Assembly (NCBI RefSeq): GCF_900188105.1
Contig: NZ_FZNP01000003.1
Span: forward strand, 186,001 to 250,000
DNA from: Actinomadura mexicana
Lineage (GTDB): Bacteria > Actinomycetota > Actinomycetes > Streptosporangiales > Streptosporangiaceae
Direction of reading: 5' to 3'
Length of the DNA: 64,000 nucleotides
Below are positions 39,714 to 48,816 of this stretch, one piece after another. The notes beneath the pieces were generated by a model, which saw only the letters and a list, made by a program, of their open reading frames with translations, searched no databases and was not told the DNA's origin. Position numbers and translations under genes: made by a program. How positions within the stretch are numbered: the first letter of the stretch is position 1; every line of letters begins with the position of its first letter.

Positions 39714-41687
39714 ATGGATAGCAAGGTCCCCGCACACCCCGTGCATCCCGCCCGCCCCGCTCACTCCGCCCCCGGGGCCCACGCTGAGAGTCCCGTCCAT
39801 CCCGCGCATTCCGCTCACCCGGGCCATTCCGAGAACCCCGCGGCCGAGAACCCGGGATCCAAGACCTCCGCATCCGAGAACCTCGTGCCGGAGCAGTCCG
39901 CCCCCGCGGGTCCCGCGTCCGGACGGCACCCGCGCGAGCGGCTGGCCCCGGCGCACCGGATCGCCGCCGACCTGGACGGCTACCTCGGCGACCCGATGGA
40001 CGACGAGGCCGGGCCCTTCTCCTACAAGGCCATCGTGGAGGCCGAGGAGCGCGACGAGATCCCGCCGGGCGCGGTGGACGCCGTCCGGGCGTGGGGTTTC
40101 CCGAAGTACCTGGTGCCGAGCGGGCTGGGCGGGCGCCTGACGACGCTCGAGGAGCTGTTCTTCGTCACCCGCGGCATCTCGCGCCGCAGCGTCACCGTCG
40201 CGGTCATGTACGGGTCCGGGTTGCTGGCGGTCAACCCGGTGTGGCTGTGGGGCGACGCGTGGCAGCGCAGGACCGTGGCGGACGGTGTGCTGCGCGGCGA
40301 CCTGGCCTGCTTCGGCGTCTCGGAGGCCGACCACGGAAGCGACGTGATGGCCTCGGAGTCGGAGGCCGACATCCAGGGGGACGAGCTGGTCCTGACCGGG
40401 GTGAAGTGGCCGGTCGGCAACGCCACCCGCGGACGGTTCGTCACCACCTATGCCAAGACCGGCCCGCGCGACTTCTCCCTCATCCTGGTCGACAAGCGGG
40501 AACTGGACCCGGCGGCCTGGTCGACGCTGCCGCCCGTCCGGACGGTCGGGCTGCGCGGCCACGACCTGTCCGGCGTCGCGTTCTCCGGAGCGCGGCTGCC
40601 CGCCGAGCGGGTGATCGGGCGGCGCGGCTCCGGGCTCGTCCAGACGCTGAAGACCCTGCAGATCACCCGGACCGCGATCGCGGCGCTGTCGGTCGGGACG
40701 ATGGACGCGGTGGTGCGCATCGGGATGGAGTACGCGCGCCAGCGCACCCTGTACGGCTCGGACATCTACCGGATCCCGGTGATCCGCGACCATCTGGTCA
40801 AGGCGCATCTGGACCTGCTGATCGCCGAGTGCGTGGCGATCCCGGTGGCGCGCTGCCTGACGGTCGCGCCCGGACGGCTCAGCCTGTGGTCCTCGATCGT
40901 GAAGTACTTCGTGCCCGTCCTCGGCGAGGAGGTCGTGGCCAGCATCGGGACCGTGCTCGCCGCGCGCGGCTACCTGCGCGAGGGCGTGGCGCACGGGGTG
41001 TTCCAGAAGCTGCAGCGCGACCACGCGATCGCGAGCATCTTCGAGGGCACCACGCACGTGAACCTCGCCAACGTCGCGGGCCAGCTGCCCTTCCTGATCG
41101 ACCCGCAGGCGGAGACGGGCCGCGAGGACGAGCTGCTCGCCGACCTGTTCTGCTGGACGCGGACGCCGCCCGCCTGGGACCCCGACGGCCGCCTGCTCCA
41201 GCTCACCAACGAGGGGCGCGACGAGATCGGCCAGCGGTTCGAGGAGATCTCCGAGGAGGTGCTGGCGGCGGCGAACGCGCACGCCGCGCCCGGCGTCGCG
41301 GCCGAGCTGAAGGACCTGCTGTCCGCCATCGGCACCCTGCGCGCCAGGATCGAGGCGGGCATCCGCGCGAACGAGGGCGACACCTCCTCCGTGGCGGCGC
41401 TGACGCGGGCCAGACGGTACTGCGAGCTGCACGCGATGGCGTCGTGCATGCTCACCTGGCTGCACAACCGGGAGGTGTTCGGCGGGGCCTTCGAAGAGGG
41501 CCAGTGGCTCGTCCTGTGCCTGCAGCGGCTGCTCCAGCGGGCGCAGCCCGACACCGTCCTGTCCGAGGACTTCCTCCCGCCGCTGGAGGACGCGATGTTC
41601 CGCGGCACGGGCGAGCGGCGCTGGTTCTCCCTGCTCTCCCTGTCCCCGCTCCCTCCCTCCCTGCTCATCCCCGCCGAGGACGAGTGA
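39714..41687 (+). CDS. acyl-CoA (or acyl-ACP) dehydrogenase with His/Pro-rich N-terminus
   Basis: A 657-residue flavoprotein. Residues 1-about 70 are low complexity, rich in His-Pro and Ser (repeats of HPVHPARPAHSAP type), then the dehydrogenase core: VSEADHGSDVMASESEA, NATRGRFVTTYAKTGPRDFSLI, GRRGSGLVQTLKTLQITRTAIAALSVGTMDAVVRI, YARQRTLYG and FEGTTHVNLANVAGQLPF; a C-terminal helical extension of about 150 residues follows. AAGGAAAA precedes ATG 39714, supporting the long start. Next to carrier protein and fatty acyl-AMP ligase it probably desaturates a carrier-bound fatty acyl chain. Confidence 0.85.
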   Translation: MDSKVPAHPVHPARPAHSAPGAHAESPVHPAHSAHPGHSENPAAENPGSKTSASENLVPEQSAPAGPASGRHPRERLAPAHRIAADLDGYLGDPMDDEAGPFSYKAIVEAEERDEIPPGAVDAVRAWGFPKYLVPSGLGGRLTTLEELFFVTRGISRRSVTVAVMYGSGLLAVNPVWLWGDAWQRRTVADGVLRGDLACFGVSEADHGSDVMASESEADIQGDELVLTGVKWPVGNATRGRFVTTYAKTGPRDFSLILVDKRELDPAAWSTLPPVRTVGLRGHDLSGVAFSGARLPAERVIGRRGSGLVQTLKTLQITRTAIAALSVGTMDAVVRIGMEYARQRTLYGSDIYRIPVIRDHLVKAHLDLLIAECVAIPVARCLTVAPGRLSLWSSIVKYFVPVLGEEVVASIGTVLAARGYLREGVAHGVFQKLQRDHAIASIFEGTTHVNLANVAGQLPFLIDPQAETGREDELLADLFCWTRTPPAWDPDGRLLQLTNEGRDEIGQRFEEISEEVLAAANAHAAPGVAAELKDLLSAIGTLRARIEAGIRANEGDTSSVAALTRARRYCELHAMASCMLTWLHNREVFGGAFEEGQWLVLCLQRLLQRAQPDTVLSEDFLPPLEDAMFRGTGERRWFSLLSLSPLPPSLLIPAEDE

Positions 41688-41692
41688 CACCC

Positions 41693-43558
41693 ATGACCGG
41701 GCCACCGGAGACGACGAGAGATTTCGTGTCGCTCGTCCGGAAGAACATCCGGACGCACGGCGACACCCGCTCCTTCACCTTCATCAGTGAGGAACCGGGA
41801 CGCAAGTACAAGGAGAACGTGCTCGGCTTCGCCGACCTGGACCGCAGGGCCCGCGCGCTCGGCTGCCGCCTGGAGGCGCGCGGCCTGCGGGACCGGGCCG
41901 TCCTGCTGCTCTATCCGGAGGGGCTGGAGTTCCTGGCGGCGTTCCTCGGCTGCCTGTACGCGCGCGTCATCGCCGTCCCGGCCCCGCTCCCGGACCTGGA
42001 CGCGGGCCGCTTCGGCCGCACCCGCCGGATCATCGAGGACGCCGACATCGCGCTGGTCCTCACCGACACCGCCCACCGCGACACCCTCGACGCGTGGCTG
42101 TCGGCCGCCGGGCTGAAGGGGCGCGTGCACTGCCTGGACACCCAGGCGGGCAAGGACACCGACGCCGGCGACTGGTCCCCGCCGCGGTCCGGCCCGGACA
42201 CCGTCGCCTTCCTCCAGTACACCTCCGGGTCGACCAGCGAGCCGAAGGGCGTCATGGTCACCCACGGCAACCTGCTGGCCAACGGCGAGGAGATCAGGCG
42301 CCGCATCGAGGGGTCGCACGCCACGGTCGGCGTCGGCTGGGTGCCGCACTACCACGACATGGGCCTGGTGGGGCAGTTCCTCCAGCCGCTCTACCTCGGC
42401 TGCCGGTACGTGTTCACCTCGCCGATCACGTTCATCAAGCGCCCCGTGCTGTGGCTGGAGCTGATCACCCGCTACCGGGGGACGATCACCGTGGCGCCCA
42501 ACTTCGGGTACGAGCTGGTGCTGCGCCGCGTCACCGACCGGCAGCTGGAGGGCCTGGACCTGTCGTCGCTGACGGTCGTGAAGAACGGCGCCGAGCCCGT
42601 CCGGGCCGCGACGCTGGAGGCGATGGCCGAGCGGTTCGCCCCGGTCGGGTTCCGTCCCTCGATGTGGATGCCGTGCTACGGGATGGCCGAGACGACCCTG
42701 CTGATCACCGGGGCGCCCCTCGGCGGCGGCCCCGTCGTCCGCGACTTCGACGCCGGGGCCCTCGCGCGGAACGAGGCCGTCCCCGCGGACGAGGCCGCCC
42801 CGCCGGGCGCGGCCCCCGCCCGCGGCGGCGTCAGGCGGCTCGTCAGCAGCGGCCGTCCGGTCACCCTGGACGTCCGCGTCGTCGACTCCGAGACCCGCGC
42901 CGAGCGGCCGGAGCGGCGCGTGGGGGAGCTCTGGGTGCGCGGCGGCAGCGTCGCCCGCGGCTACTGGGAGAGCCCCGAGCAGACCGAGGCGACGTTCCGC
43001 GCCCGCACGTCCACCGGCGAGGGTCCGTTCCTGCGGACGGGCGATCTCGGCTTCGTCGCCGACGGCGAGCTCTACGTCACCGGGCGGATCAAGGACCTGA
43101 TCATCGTCAACGGCCGCAACATCCACGCGCACGACATCGAGGAGGTGGCGCGGGCGGCCCATCCGGCCGCCCTCCTCGGCGCCGCCTTCGCGATCGACGC
43201 CGCCATCGATCCCGACCTCGGCCCCGGGCCGCCCGCCGGCGGGGACGCCGTCGACGCGAGCCGGGAGCAGGTCGTCATCGTCCAGGAGGTGAGCACCCGC
43301 GCCGCCGCCGGGACGCCGCTGGAGGAGGTGGCCTCCGCCGTCAAGACCCGGGTCGCCCGCACCTTCGAGCTGCCCGCCGTCAGCGTCGTGCTGGCCGCGC
43401 GGGGCTCGGTCAGGCGGACGACCAGCGGGAAGATGCAGCGCCGGCTCACCCGCGAGGCGTTCCTGACCGGGAAGATCACCGAACTGGCGGCCGATCTCGA
43501 ACCGGGCGTCGCCGCCCTCCGGGACGCGCGCGCACAAGTCGACGCTGACCAATACTAG
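41693..43558 (+). CDS. fatty acyl-AMP ligase (FAAL)
   Basis: A 621-residue adenylate-forming enzyme activating a fatty acid with ATP and loading it on the carrier protein. Motifs: LQYTSGSTSEPKGVMVTHGNLL (P-loop), VGWVPHYHDMGLVGQFLQPLY, KNGAEPVRAATLEAM, PCYGMAETTLLIT, ELYVTGRIKDLIIVNGRNIHAHDIE. The VPHYHDMGL and NGAEPVR segments are typical of FAAL rather than CoA ligases. ATG 41693 lies 5 bases after the preceding stop. Last biosynthetic gene before a PadR regulator. Confidence 0.92.
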   Translation: MTGPPETTRDFVSLVRKNIRTHGDTRSFTFISEEPGRKYKENVLGFADLDRRARALGCRLEARGLRDRAVLLLYPEGLEFLAAFLGCLYARVIAVPAPLPDLDAGRFGRTRRIIEDADIALVLTDTAHRDTLDAWLSAAGLKGRVHCLDTQAGKDTDAGDWSPPRSGPDTVAFLQYTSGSTSEPKGVMVTHGNLLANGEEIRRRIEGSHATVGVGWVPHYHDMGLVGQFLQPLYLGCRYVFTSPITFIKRPVLWLELITRYRGTITVAPNFGYELVLRRVTDRQLEGLDLSSLTVVKNGAEPVRAATLEAMAERFAPVGFRPSMWMPCYGMAETTLLITGAPLGGGPVVRDFDAGALARNEAVPADEAAPPGAAPARGGVRRLVSSGRPVTLDVRVVDSETRAERPERRVGELWVRGGSVARGYWESPEQTEATFRARTSTGEGPFLRTGDLGFVADGELYVTGRIKDLIIVNGRNIHAHDIEEVARAAHPAALLGAAFAIDAAIDPDLGPGPPAGGDAVDASREQVVIVQEVSTRAAAGTPLEEVASAVKTRVARTFELPAVSVVLAARGSVRRTTSGKMQRRLTREAFLTGKITELAADLEPGVAALRDARAQVDADQY

Positions 43559-43561
43559 TCA

Positions 43562-43580
43562 ACATGATGACTAATCATGT
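43562..43580. promoter_or_regulatory. PadR-type operator
   Basis: Perfect 7-bp inverted repeat ACATGAT (43562-43568) and ATCATGT (43574-43580), 5-base spacer, of the ATGT...ACAT class bound by PadR proteins; 54 bases upstream of the padR start and just after the FAAL stop. Confidence 0.72.
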
Positions 43581-43634
43581 CGTTGTCTGCTAACGTCGGG
43601 CATCACCCTGAGTCAAGGCGGGGAGAGAAGGCCG

Positions 43635-44216
43635 ATGGCGCTACGTCACGCGGTGCTTGCGGCGCTGCTCGACGGCGAGTACAGCGGCTACCAGCTGGCA
43701 AAGATCTTCGATTTGTCGGTCTCCAACTTCTGGCACGCCGTACCGCAGCAGCTCTACTCGGAGCTGTCGAGGTTGGAGACGGAAGGTCTGATCAGCGGGC
43801 GGCAGATCATCCAGCACGACCGTCCCAACAAGCGCGTGTACACGGTCACCCAGGCCGGCGTCGACGAACTCGAACGGTTCGCCGTGACCCCCGCCAAGCC
43901 CGGGATCATTCGCGAGAACCTGCTCGTCATGGTCCAGGCCGTGGACCACATCTGCGCCGACTCCGTCATCGCGCAACTGGAAGACCGGGCGGTGGCCTCG
44001 GCGGCCAAGGTCGAGGTCTTCGAACGCACCCTCAAGCACCTGCGCGGCGACCTGGACGAGGATTCCTTCCTGCGCACCGGGTCCCCTCTCGGGCCCTACC
44101 TCACGTGCCTGCGCGGACGCCGCTTCGAGCAGGAGAACTACGCGTGGTTCACCAGCACCGCCCGGCTGCTGCGCGCCCGGGCGGGCACCCAGTCCGAGGG
44201 GAGCGGCCCGCCATGA
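43635..44216 (+). CDS. PadR-family transcriptional regulator
   Basis: A 193-residue PadR regulator: LRHAVLAALLDGEYSGYQLAKIFD winged helix, FWHAVPQQLYSELSRLETEGLISGRQI recognition and wing segment, VYTVTQAGVDELERF, then the C-terminal dimerisation coiled coil (VASAAKVEVFERTLKHL). Effector unknown, probably a small phenolic or hydrophobic ligand by family habit. GGGGAGAGAAGG precedes ATG 43635. The palindrome upstream suggests autoregulation and possibly control of the acyl cluster. Confidence 0.93.
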   Translation: MALRHAVLAALLDGEYSGYQLAKIFDLSVSNFWHAVPQQLYSELSRLETEGLISGRQIIQHDRPNKRVYTVTQAGVDELERFAVTPAKPGIIRENLLVMVQAVDHICADSVIAQLEDRAVASAAKVEVFERTLKHLRGDLDEDSFLRTGSPLGPYLTCLRGRRFEQENYAWFTSTARLLRARAGTQSEGSGPP

Positions 44217-44357
44217 GGCGGCCCAGTCCCTCGCACGCCGTGCCGCCGTCTGCCCGGACAGCGGCGGCACCGGCACCAACCCCCCACGCCCACCTCAGCC
44301 TCGCGCCTCGGCCGGGCTGGGATCGGGCGGCACGCCTTAGTCAAGGAGGCGTTCATC

Positions 44358-44912
44358 ATGTCAGGCGACCACCACACCATCGAACTGCCCAGCACACCAC
44401 TCCCGAGCCACCTGACCGCCAGCGCGACACCGGTCGCGCCACCGAACGGCACCGCGCCTAACGGCACGGCGCCGAACGGGCCGCGGGGCCTGGACGAGCC
44501 CCCGGCGGTCCTGCTGGGCGAGCTGACGCTGCCCGCCGAGCGGGAGTCCGTGCCGGCGGCGCGGCGCTTCAGCAGGTCCGTCAGCACCGCGTCCGGCATC
44601 GGGCACATCGCCGACGACACCGAGGTCCTGGTGTCCGAACTGGTCACCAACGCCGTCCGGCACGCACCGGTCCCCGGCGCCGCGCTGTGCCTGCGGCTGC
44701 TGCGCGCGGGCACCCGGCTCCGCATCGAGGTGCACGACCAGAGCGCCGCCGTCCCGACGGCGCGGCCGGTCGACCTCATGGAGGAGACGGGGCGCGGCTG
44801 GTTCCTCGTCGCGGTCATGACCGACGGGCACGGCACCGACCACACCGCCTCCGGCAAGGCGGTCTGGTGCGAGGTGCGCGCCTGGCCGCGGGACGAGCAC
44901 CCCGGCCACTGA
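44358..44912 (+). CDS. ATP-binding anti-sigma-factor-type protein (HATPase)
   Basis: A 184-residue histidine-kinase-like ATPase domain protein as in RsbW/SpoIIAB relatives of streptomycetes. The N-terminal 60 residues are low complexity (NGTAPNGTAPNGP). Core: VPAARRFSRSVSTASG, DDTEVLVSELVTNAVRHAP (N-box), LRIEVHDQSAAVPTA (G1 box, D-x-S in place of D-x-G) and ETGRGWFLVAVMTDGHG (G2). AAGGAGG lies before ATG 44358. It may regulate a sigma factor, or interact with the conservon genes downstream in the same direction. Confidence 0.85.
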   Translation: MSGDHHTIELPSTPLPSHLTASATPVAPPNGTAPNGTAPNGPRGLDEPPAVLLGELTLPAERESVPAARRFSRSVSTASGIGHIADDTEVLVSELVTNAVRHAPVPGAALCLRLLRAGTRLRIEVHDQSAAVPTARPVDLMEETGRGWFLVAVMTDGHGTDHTASGKAVWCEVRAWPRDEHPGH

Positions 44913-44940
44913 GCAGTTCCCGCGCACCCCCGGTACGGCG

Positions 44941-45510
44941 ATGGGAAATGCCATGCCTGCTAACGCCATGCCCGCAGACAAGCGGCCCGCCGGCCGGCGG
45001 CCCCCCGACCAGGGGCCCGCCGACCAGCGGCCTCCCGACCAGCGGCCCGCCGACCAGCGGTCCGCCGACCGGGGGCCGGTCGACCGAAGGCCCGCCGACC
45101 CGGAGCCCGGTGACCACCGGCCTCCGGGGGAGCCCGCCGGCCGGCGGCCCGCCGATCCTCGCCGTCCCCCCGACTACTACCGGGAGGACGGGCGGCGCGC
45201 CACGGCCGAGGAGGCCCAGCGGCTGCTGCTCGACGTGCGGGGACGCCTGCTCGCGCAGGACGTCATCCGCGTCGGCGCCGTCGTCGTGGTCGTCTCGACC
45301 TGGTTCACCGTGATCGACCTCGGCATCGCGGCGAACGGAAGGCCGCTGCTGTGGCAGACGATCGTGTCCGACCACGCGATGCACGCCGACATCGGGCAGT
45401 ACACCGCGCGGGACAAGGCCCTGCGCGGGCACGCCCAGGCCGTCGCCATGATCACCGGTCGGCTGCGCGGGCTGGTCGCCCGCGCGGCCCTGGACGAGGC
45501 CCACCCCTGA
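44941..45510 (+). CDS. proline/arginine/aspartate-repeat protein of unknown function
   Basis: A 189-residue protein I do not recognise. Residues 10-80 are short tandem repeats of the type RPPDQ-x-PADQ (DNA period about 15-18 bases, CCGACCAGCGG), probably disordered. The C-terminal half is folded: RRATAEEAQRLLLDVRGRLL, a hydrophobic stretch QDVIRVGAVVVVVSTWFTVIDLGI, then AVAMITGRLRGLVARAALDEA. No ribosome site of quality is seen, so the start could be any of three ATGs within the first 13 codons. It lies between the HATPase gene and cvnA on one strand. Confidence 0.55.
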   Translation: MGNAMPANAMPADKRPAGRRPPDQGPADQRPPDQRPADQRSADRGPVDRRPADPEPGDHRPPGEPAGRRPADPRRPPDYYREDGRRATAEEAQRLLLDVRGRLLAQDVIRVGAVVVVVSTWFTVIDLGIAANGRPLLWQTIVSDHAMHADIGQYTARDKALRGHAQAVAMITGRLRGLVARAALDEAHP

Positions 45511-45592
45511 CCCCGCACCCCCGAAGCACGGGCCGCCCCCGGCACACCGACCGGCAGGCGCGGCCCGCCCCCGGCTAGAGGTAGTGATCTCG

Positions 45593-48394
45593 ATGTCCCG
45601 CACGACACCCCGCGACGACGCGTCCGGGCGAAGGCCCCGGCGCAGGCGTCCCATCCGGCTGCGGATCACGGCGCTGCTGCTGGTCCCGCTGGTGTCCCTC
45701 ATCACCCTGTGGGCGTTCGCCGCGAACATCACGCTCGGCGACGCGTTCGACAAGTACGACTTCTCCACGACGTACGAGAAGGTGGGCCTTCCCGGCATCT
45801 ATCTGGTGAACCAGCTCCAGGCGGAGCGTTCGCTCAGCGTCGTCGCGCTCAGCACGCGCGACCCCGCGAACCGGCAGAAGCTGGGCGGGCAGCGCGCCCG
45901 GGTGAGCGCCGTGGACAAGGCGTTCCGCTCGACCGCGCTGTCGCCCGAGGCGAGGGACGCGGCCCGGCCGGAGACCAAGCGGCGGCTCGCCGAGGCGGTC
46001 AGAGCGCTGGACCGGCTGCCGCAGCTGCGCGCCAGGGTCGACTCGGGCCGGGTGCAGCCGCTGGAGGTCATCAACTCCTACAGCGTCCTGCTCGACCAGG
46101 TCATCAAGGTCTTCGACGGCCTGGTGACCGTCAACGACGTCGCCATCTTCACCCAGGGCCGGGCGCTGATCGGAATCGGCAACGCCCGCGCCTACATGCT
46201 GCGGGAGGACTCGCTCGTCACCGCGGCGATGGCGCGCAACGGGAGGCTCACCGCCGCCGAGCACACCGCGTTCGTCCAGTGGGCCGCGGAGGGGCGGCGC
46301 GAGTTCGAGGCCGGGCTCGCCGACCTCAACGAGCAGATCCGCGGGCCGCTCGGCAAGCTCGCCGCGTCCGAGGAGTTCCGGCGGTACCGGGCGGCCGAGG
46401 ACGCGATCGTCAACGCGCGCGGCGACCGGCTGCCGGCCGAGGCCGCGGACTGGCAGGCCACGACGCAGCTGCTGTCGCAGGCGTGGGCGCAGAAGGTCAC
46501 CGAGGCGAGCCTCGCGCTCAACGAGATGGCCAAGCCGATCGGTGAGCGGATCATCATGCGGCTCGTGCTGGCGGGCGGGTTCGGGCTGCTCGCGGTGATC
46601 GCCTCGATCGTGCTGTCGCTGCTGGCCGCGCGCAGCCTGTCGCGGGAGCTGCGGGGGCTGCAGCACGCCGCGCTGAAGCTCGCCGAGGACCGGCTGCCCG
46701 GCGTCGTCGCCCGGCTGCGGCGCGGCGAGGAGGTGGACGTGGACGCCGAGGCCCCGCCGCTCGTCATCGGCAGGTCCCGGGAGGTCGCGCGCGTCGGCGA
46801 CGCCTTCACCAAGGTGCAGCACACCGCGATCGAGACCGCCGTCCGGGAGTCCTACCTGCGGCAGGGCATCAGCCGCGTGTTCCTCAACGTCGCCTGGCGC
46901 AGCCAGTCGCTGCTGCACCGCCAGCTGCGGATGCTGGACGAGATGGAGCGCGACGCCTCCGACCCCAAGGTGCTGGAGGACCTGTTCCGCCTCGACCACC
47001 TCACCACCCGCATGCGCCGCCACGCCGAGGGCCTGGTCATCCTGTCCGGGACGTCCCCGGGGCGGGGCTGGAGCCGGCCGGTGCACGTCGAGGACGTGCT
47101 GCGCGCGGCGGTCGCCGAGGTCGAGGACTACACGCGGGTCGAGATCGTCGTGGTGTCCGGGCAGGCCGCGGTGATCGGCGGGGCCGTCGCCGACATCATC
47201 CACCTGCTCGCCGAGCTGATCGAGAACGCCACGGTGTTCTCGCCCGCGCCCACCGAGGTGCTCGTCCGCGGCGAGATGGGCGCCAACGGGTTCGCCGTCG
47301 ACATCATCGACCGCGGCATCGGGCTCGACCAGTCCGAGCTGGACGCGCTGAACCTGCGGCTGTCGCAGCCGCCCGAGTTCGACCTGGCCGTCACCGACCG
47401 GCTCGGGCTGTTCGTCGTCGGCCGGCTCGCCGGACGGCACGGCATCAAGGTCGCGCTGCAGCCGTCCCTGTACGGGGGCGTCAGCGCCGTCGTGCTGATC
47501 CCGCGCCAGCTGATCGTGGACGTCGACCAGCCCGAGGACGAGGACGGCGCCGTCCAGGCGGGTCCCGCCCAGCAGCGGGGCGCGGCGGCGGTGAACGGGT
47601 CGGCGCGCGCATGGCCGACGCCTCCGACGCCGTCCTCCACCGCGACGCTCAACGCGCCGGTGTACGACATCGCCCCTGTTCGGGACGTGGCGTCCTCCGA
47701 TACGGCGCCCAACAGGGCGGTGCCCGATGCTTCGGTGCCCGGCGGTCCCGTGCCGATCGGCGAAGCGGCGCCGCCAGAGACGCCGGTGTCCCTCCCCGAG
47801 TGGACGAGCGAGGAGAGGCCGGACCAGAACGCGGCGGTGGGGTTCGACGACGGTGACCAGACCCCGACGTCGTTCGGGACCCCACCGCCGCACGGTCCAC
47901 CGCCGTCGCGGGGGACGCCGCCGCCGACCGACGCCGCGCGTCCGTTCCAGGCCGCGGACCCCCGCGCACCCGCCTACGGCGGCGGGTCCTACGGCGGCGG
48001 GTCCTACGGCGGAGCGACCGGTCAGTACGGCGGAGCGACCGGCCAGTACGAGGCGCCCGCCTCGTTCGGTGAACCGGCGTTCGGCGGGACGCGGTTCGGG
48101 GATCCGCAGACGACCGGGGGCGGGCGGGTTCCGCTGCCGCGCCGGGTGCGCGGCGGGAGCCTCGCGCCCCAGTTGCAGGACGCCGGCGTCCACGAAGACA
48201 CCGGTCCCCACGAGGAGGCCGGCCCGTACGGAGAGGAATCCGCCGCCACCGGCGACGCCGTCGCCGCCTGGGAGGAACGGTCGGCGGAGGCGTCCCGGGA
48301 CCTGTTCGCGTCGCTGCAGGCGGGCTGGCTGCGCGGCCGGGACGAGGACGAGGCGCCCGAAGGACCCGCGGACGGCATGGAGGGAAGATCATGA
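45593..48394 (+). CDS. cvnA: conservon histidine-kinase-like sensor CvnA
   Basis: A 933-residue membrane sensor: basic start, helix LRITALLLVPLVSLITLWAFAA, an outside nitrate/sulfonate-sensing-type helical domain (residues about 45-315), second helix (LVLAGGFGLLAVIASIVLSLLAA), HAMP-like region, then an HATPase module (LLAELIENATVFSP N-box, IDRGIGLD, DRLGLFVVGRLAGRHGI). The phosphorylatable His domain is absent, as in conservons. The last 300 residues are disordered with YGGGS/YGGATGQ repeats. GTG 45584 is an alternative start. Overlaps cvnB by 4 bases. Confidence 0.93.
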   Translation: MSRTTPRDDASGRRPRRRRPIRLRITALLLVPLVSLITLWAFAANITLGDAFDKYDFSTTYEKVGLPGIYLVNQLQAERSLSVVALSTRDPANRQKLGGQRARVSAVDKAFRSTALSPEARDAARPETKRRLAEAVRALDRLPQLRARVDSGRVQPLEVINSYSVLLDQVIKVFDGLVTVNDVAIFTQGRALIGIGNARAYMLREDSLVTAAMARNGRLTAAEHTAFVQWAAEGRREFEAGLADLNEQIRGPLGKLAASEEFRRYRAAEDAIVNARGDRLPAEAADWQATTQLLSQAWAQKVTEASLALNEMAKPIGERIIMRLVLAGGFGLLAVIASIVLSLLAARSLSRELRGLQHAALKLAEDRLPGVVARLRRGEEVDVDAEAPPLVIGRSREVARVGDAFTKVQHTAIETAVRESYLRQGISRVFLNVAWRSQSLLHRQLRMLDEMERDASDPKVLEDLFRLDHLTTRMRRHAEGLVILSGTSPGRGWSRPVHVEDVLRAAVAEVEDYTRVEIVVVSGQAAVIGGAVADIIHLLAELIENATVFSPAPTEVLVRGEMGANGFAVDIIDRGIGLDQSELDALNLRLSQPPEFDLAVTDRLGLFVVGRLAGRHGIKVALQPSLYGGVSAVVLIPRQLIVDVDQPEDEDGAVQAGPAQQRGAAAVNGSARAWPTPPTPSSTATLNAPVYDIAPVRDVASSDTAPNRAVPDASVPGGPVPIGEAAPPETPVSLPEWTSEERPDQNAAVGFDDGDQTPTSFGTPPPHGPPPSRGTPPPTDAARPFQAADPRAPAYGGGSYGGGSYGGATGQYGGATGQYEAPASFGEPAFGGTRFGDPQTTGGGRVPLPRRVRGGSLAPQLQDAGVHEDTGPHEEAGPYGEESAATGDAVAAWEERSAEASRDLFASLQAGWLRGRDEDEAPEGPADGMEGRS

Positions 48395-48810
48395 CCTATC
48401 AGGGAGTGGCCGCGGAGCTGAACTTCCTCCTCGACGACCTGGTCGACCGGGTCCCGCAGATCCGGAAGGTGGTCGTGCTGTCCCGGGACGGGCTCGTCAT
48501 GGGCATGTCGCGGGGCGTCGGGCGCGAGGACTCCGAGTACCTCGCGGCCCTCGCCGCCGGGTTCCACAGCCTCGCCGTCGGGGCGCGGCCGCAACTGGAC
48601 TCCGGCGAGATCCGGCAGACGCTCGTCGAGATGGACAAGGGGCTGTTCTTCGTCGTCCCGGCCGGGGCCAACAGCTGCCTCGCGCTGCTCAGCGAGGTCG
48701 GCGCCAACGCGGGCCTCGTCGCCTACGAGATGACGATGCTGGTCAAGCGGGTCGGCAGGCAGCTGTCCACCGGACTCAGGCAGGGTGCGCCCGGGCCCGG
48801 ACACCGGTGA
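48391..48810 (+). CDS. cvnB: conservon roadblock/LC7 protein CvnB
   Basis: A 139-residue roadblock/longin-fold protein (LNFLLDDLVDRVPQIRKVVVLSRDGLVMGMS, FVVPAGANSCLALLSEVGANAGLVAYEM) that in conservons bridges the sensor and the small GTPase. ATG 48391 overlaps the cvnA stop (ATGA). It is followed by cvnC after 6 bases. Confidence 0.95.
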   Translation: MTYQGVAAELNFLLDDLVDRVPQIRKVVVLSRDGLVMGMSRGVGREDSEYLAALAAGFHSLAVGARPQLDSGEIRQTLVEMDKGLFFVVPAGANSCLALLSEVGANAGLVAYEMTMLVKRVGRQLSTGLRQGAPGPGHR

Positions 48811-48816
48811 CCCGCC

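Noticed and set aside
37602..41705. Open minus-strand frame of 1367 codons
   Set aside because: Antisense to the acyl cluster; composition is Arg/Gly/Pro rich and there are no domains, while the plus-strand genes have clear motifs.
44990..45170. CRISPR-like array in the proline-repeat gene
   Set aside because: The 15-18 base units are degenerate, in frame and coding for Pro/Asp/Arg repeats; no spacers and no cas genes.
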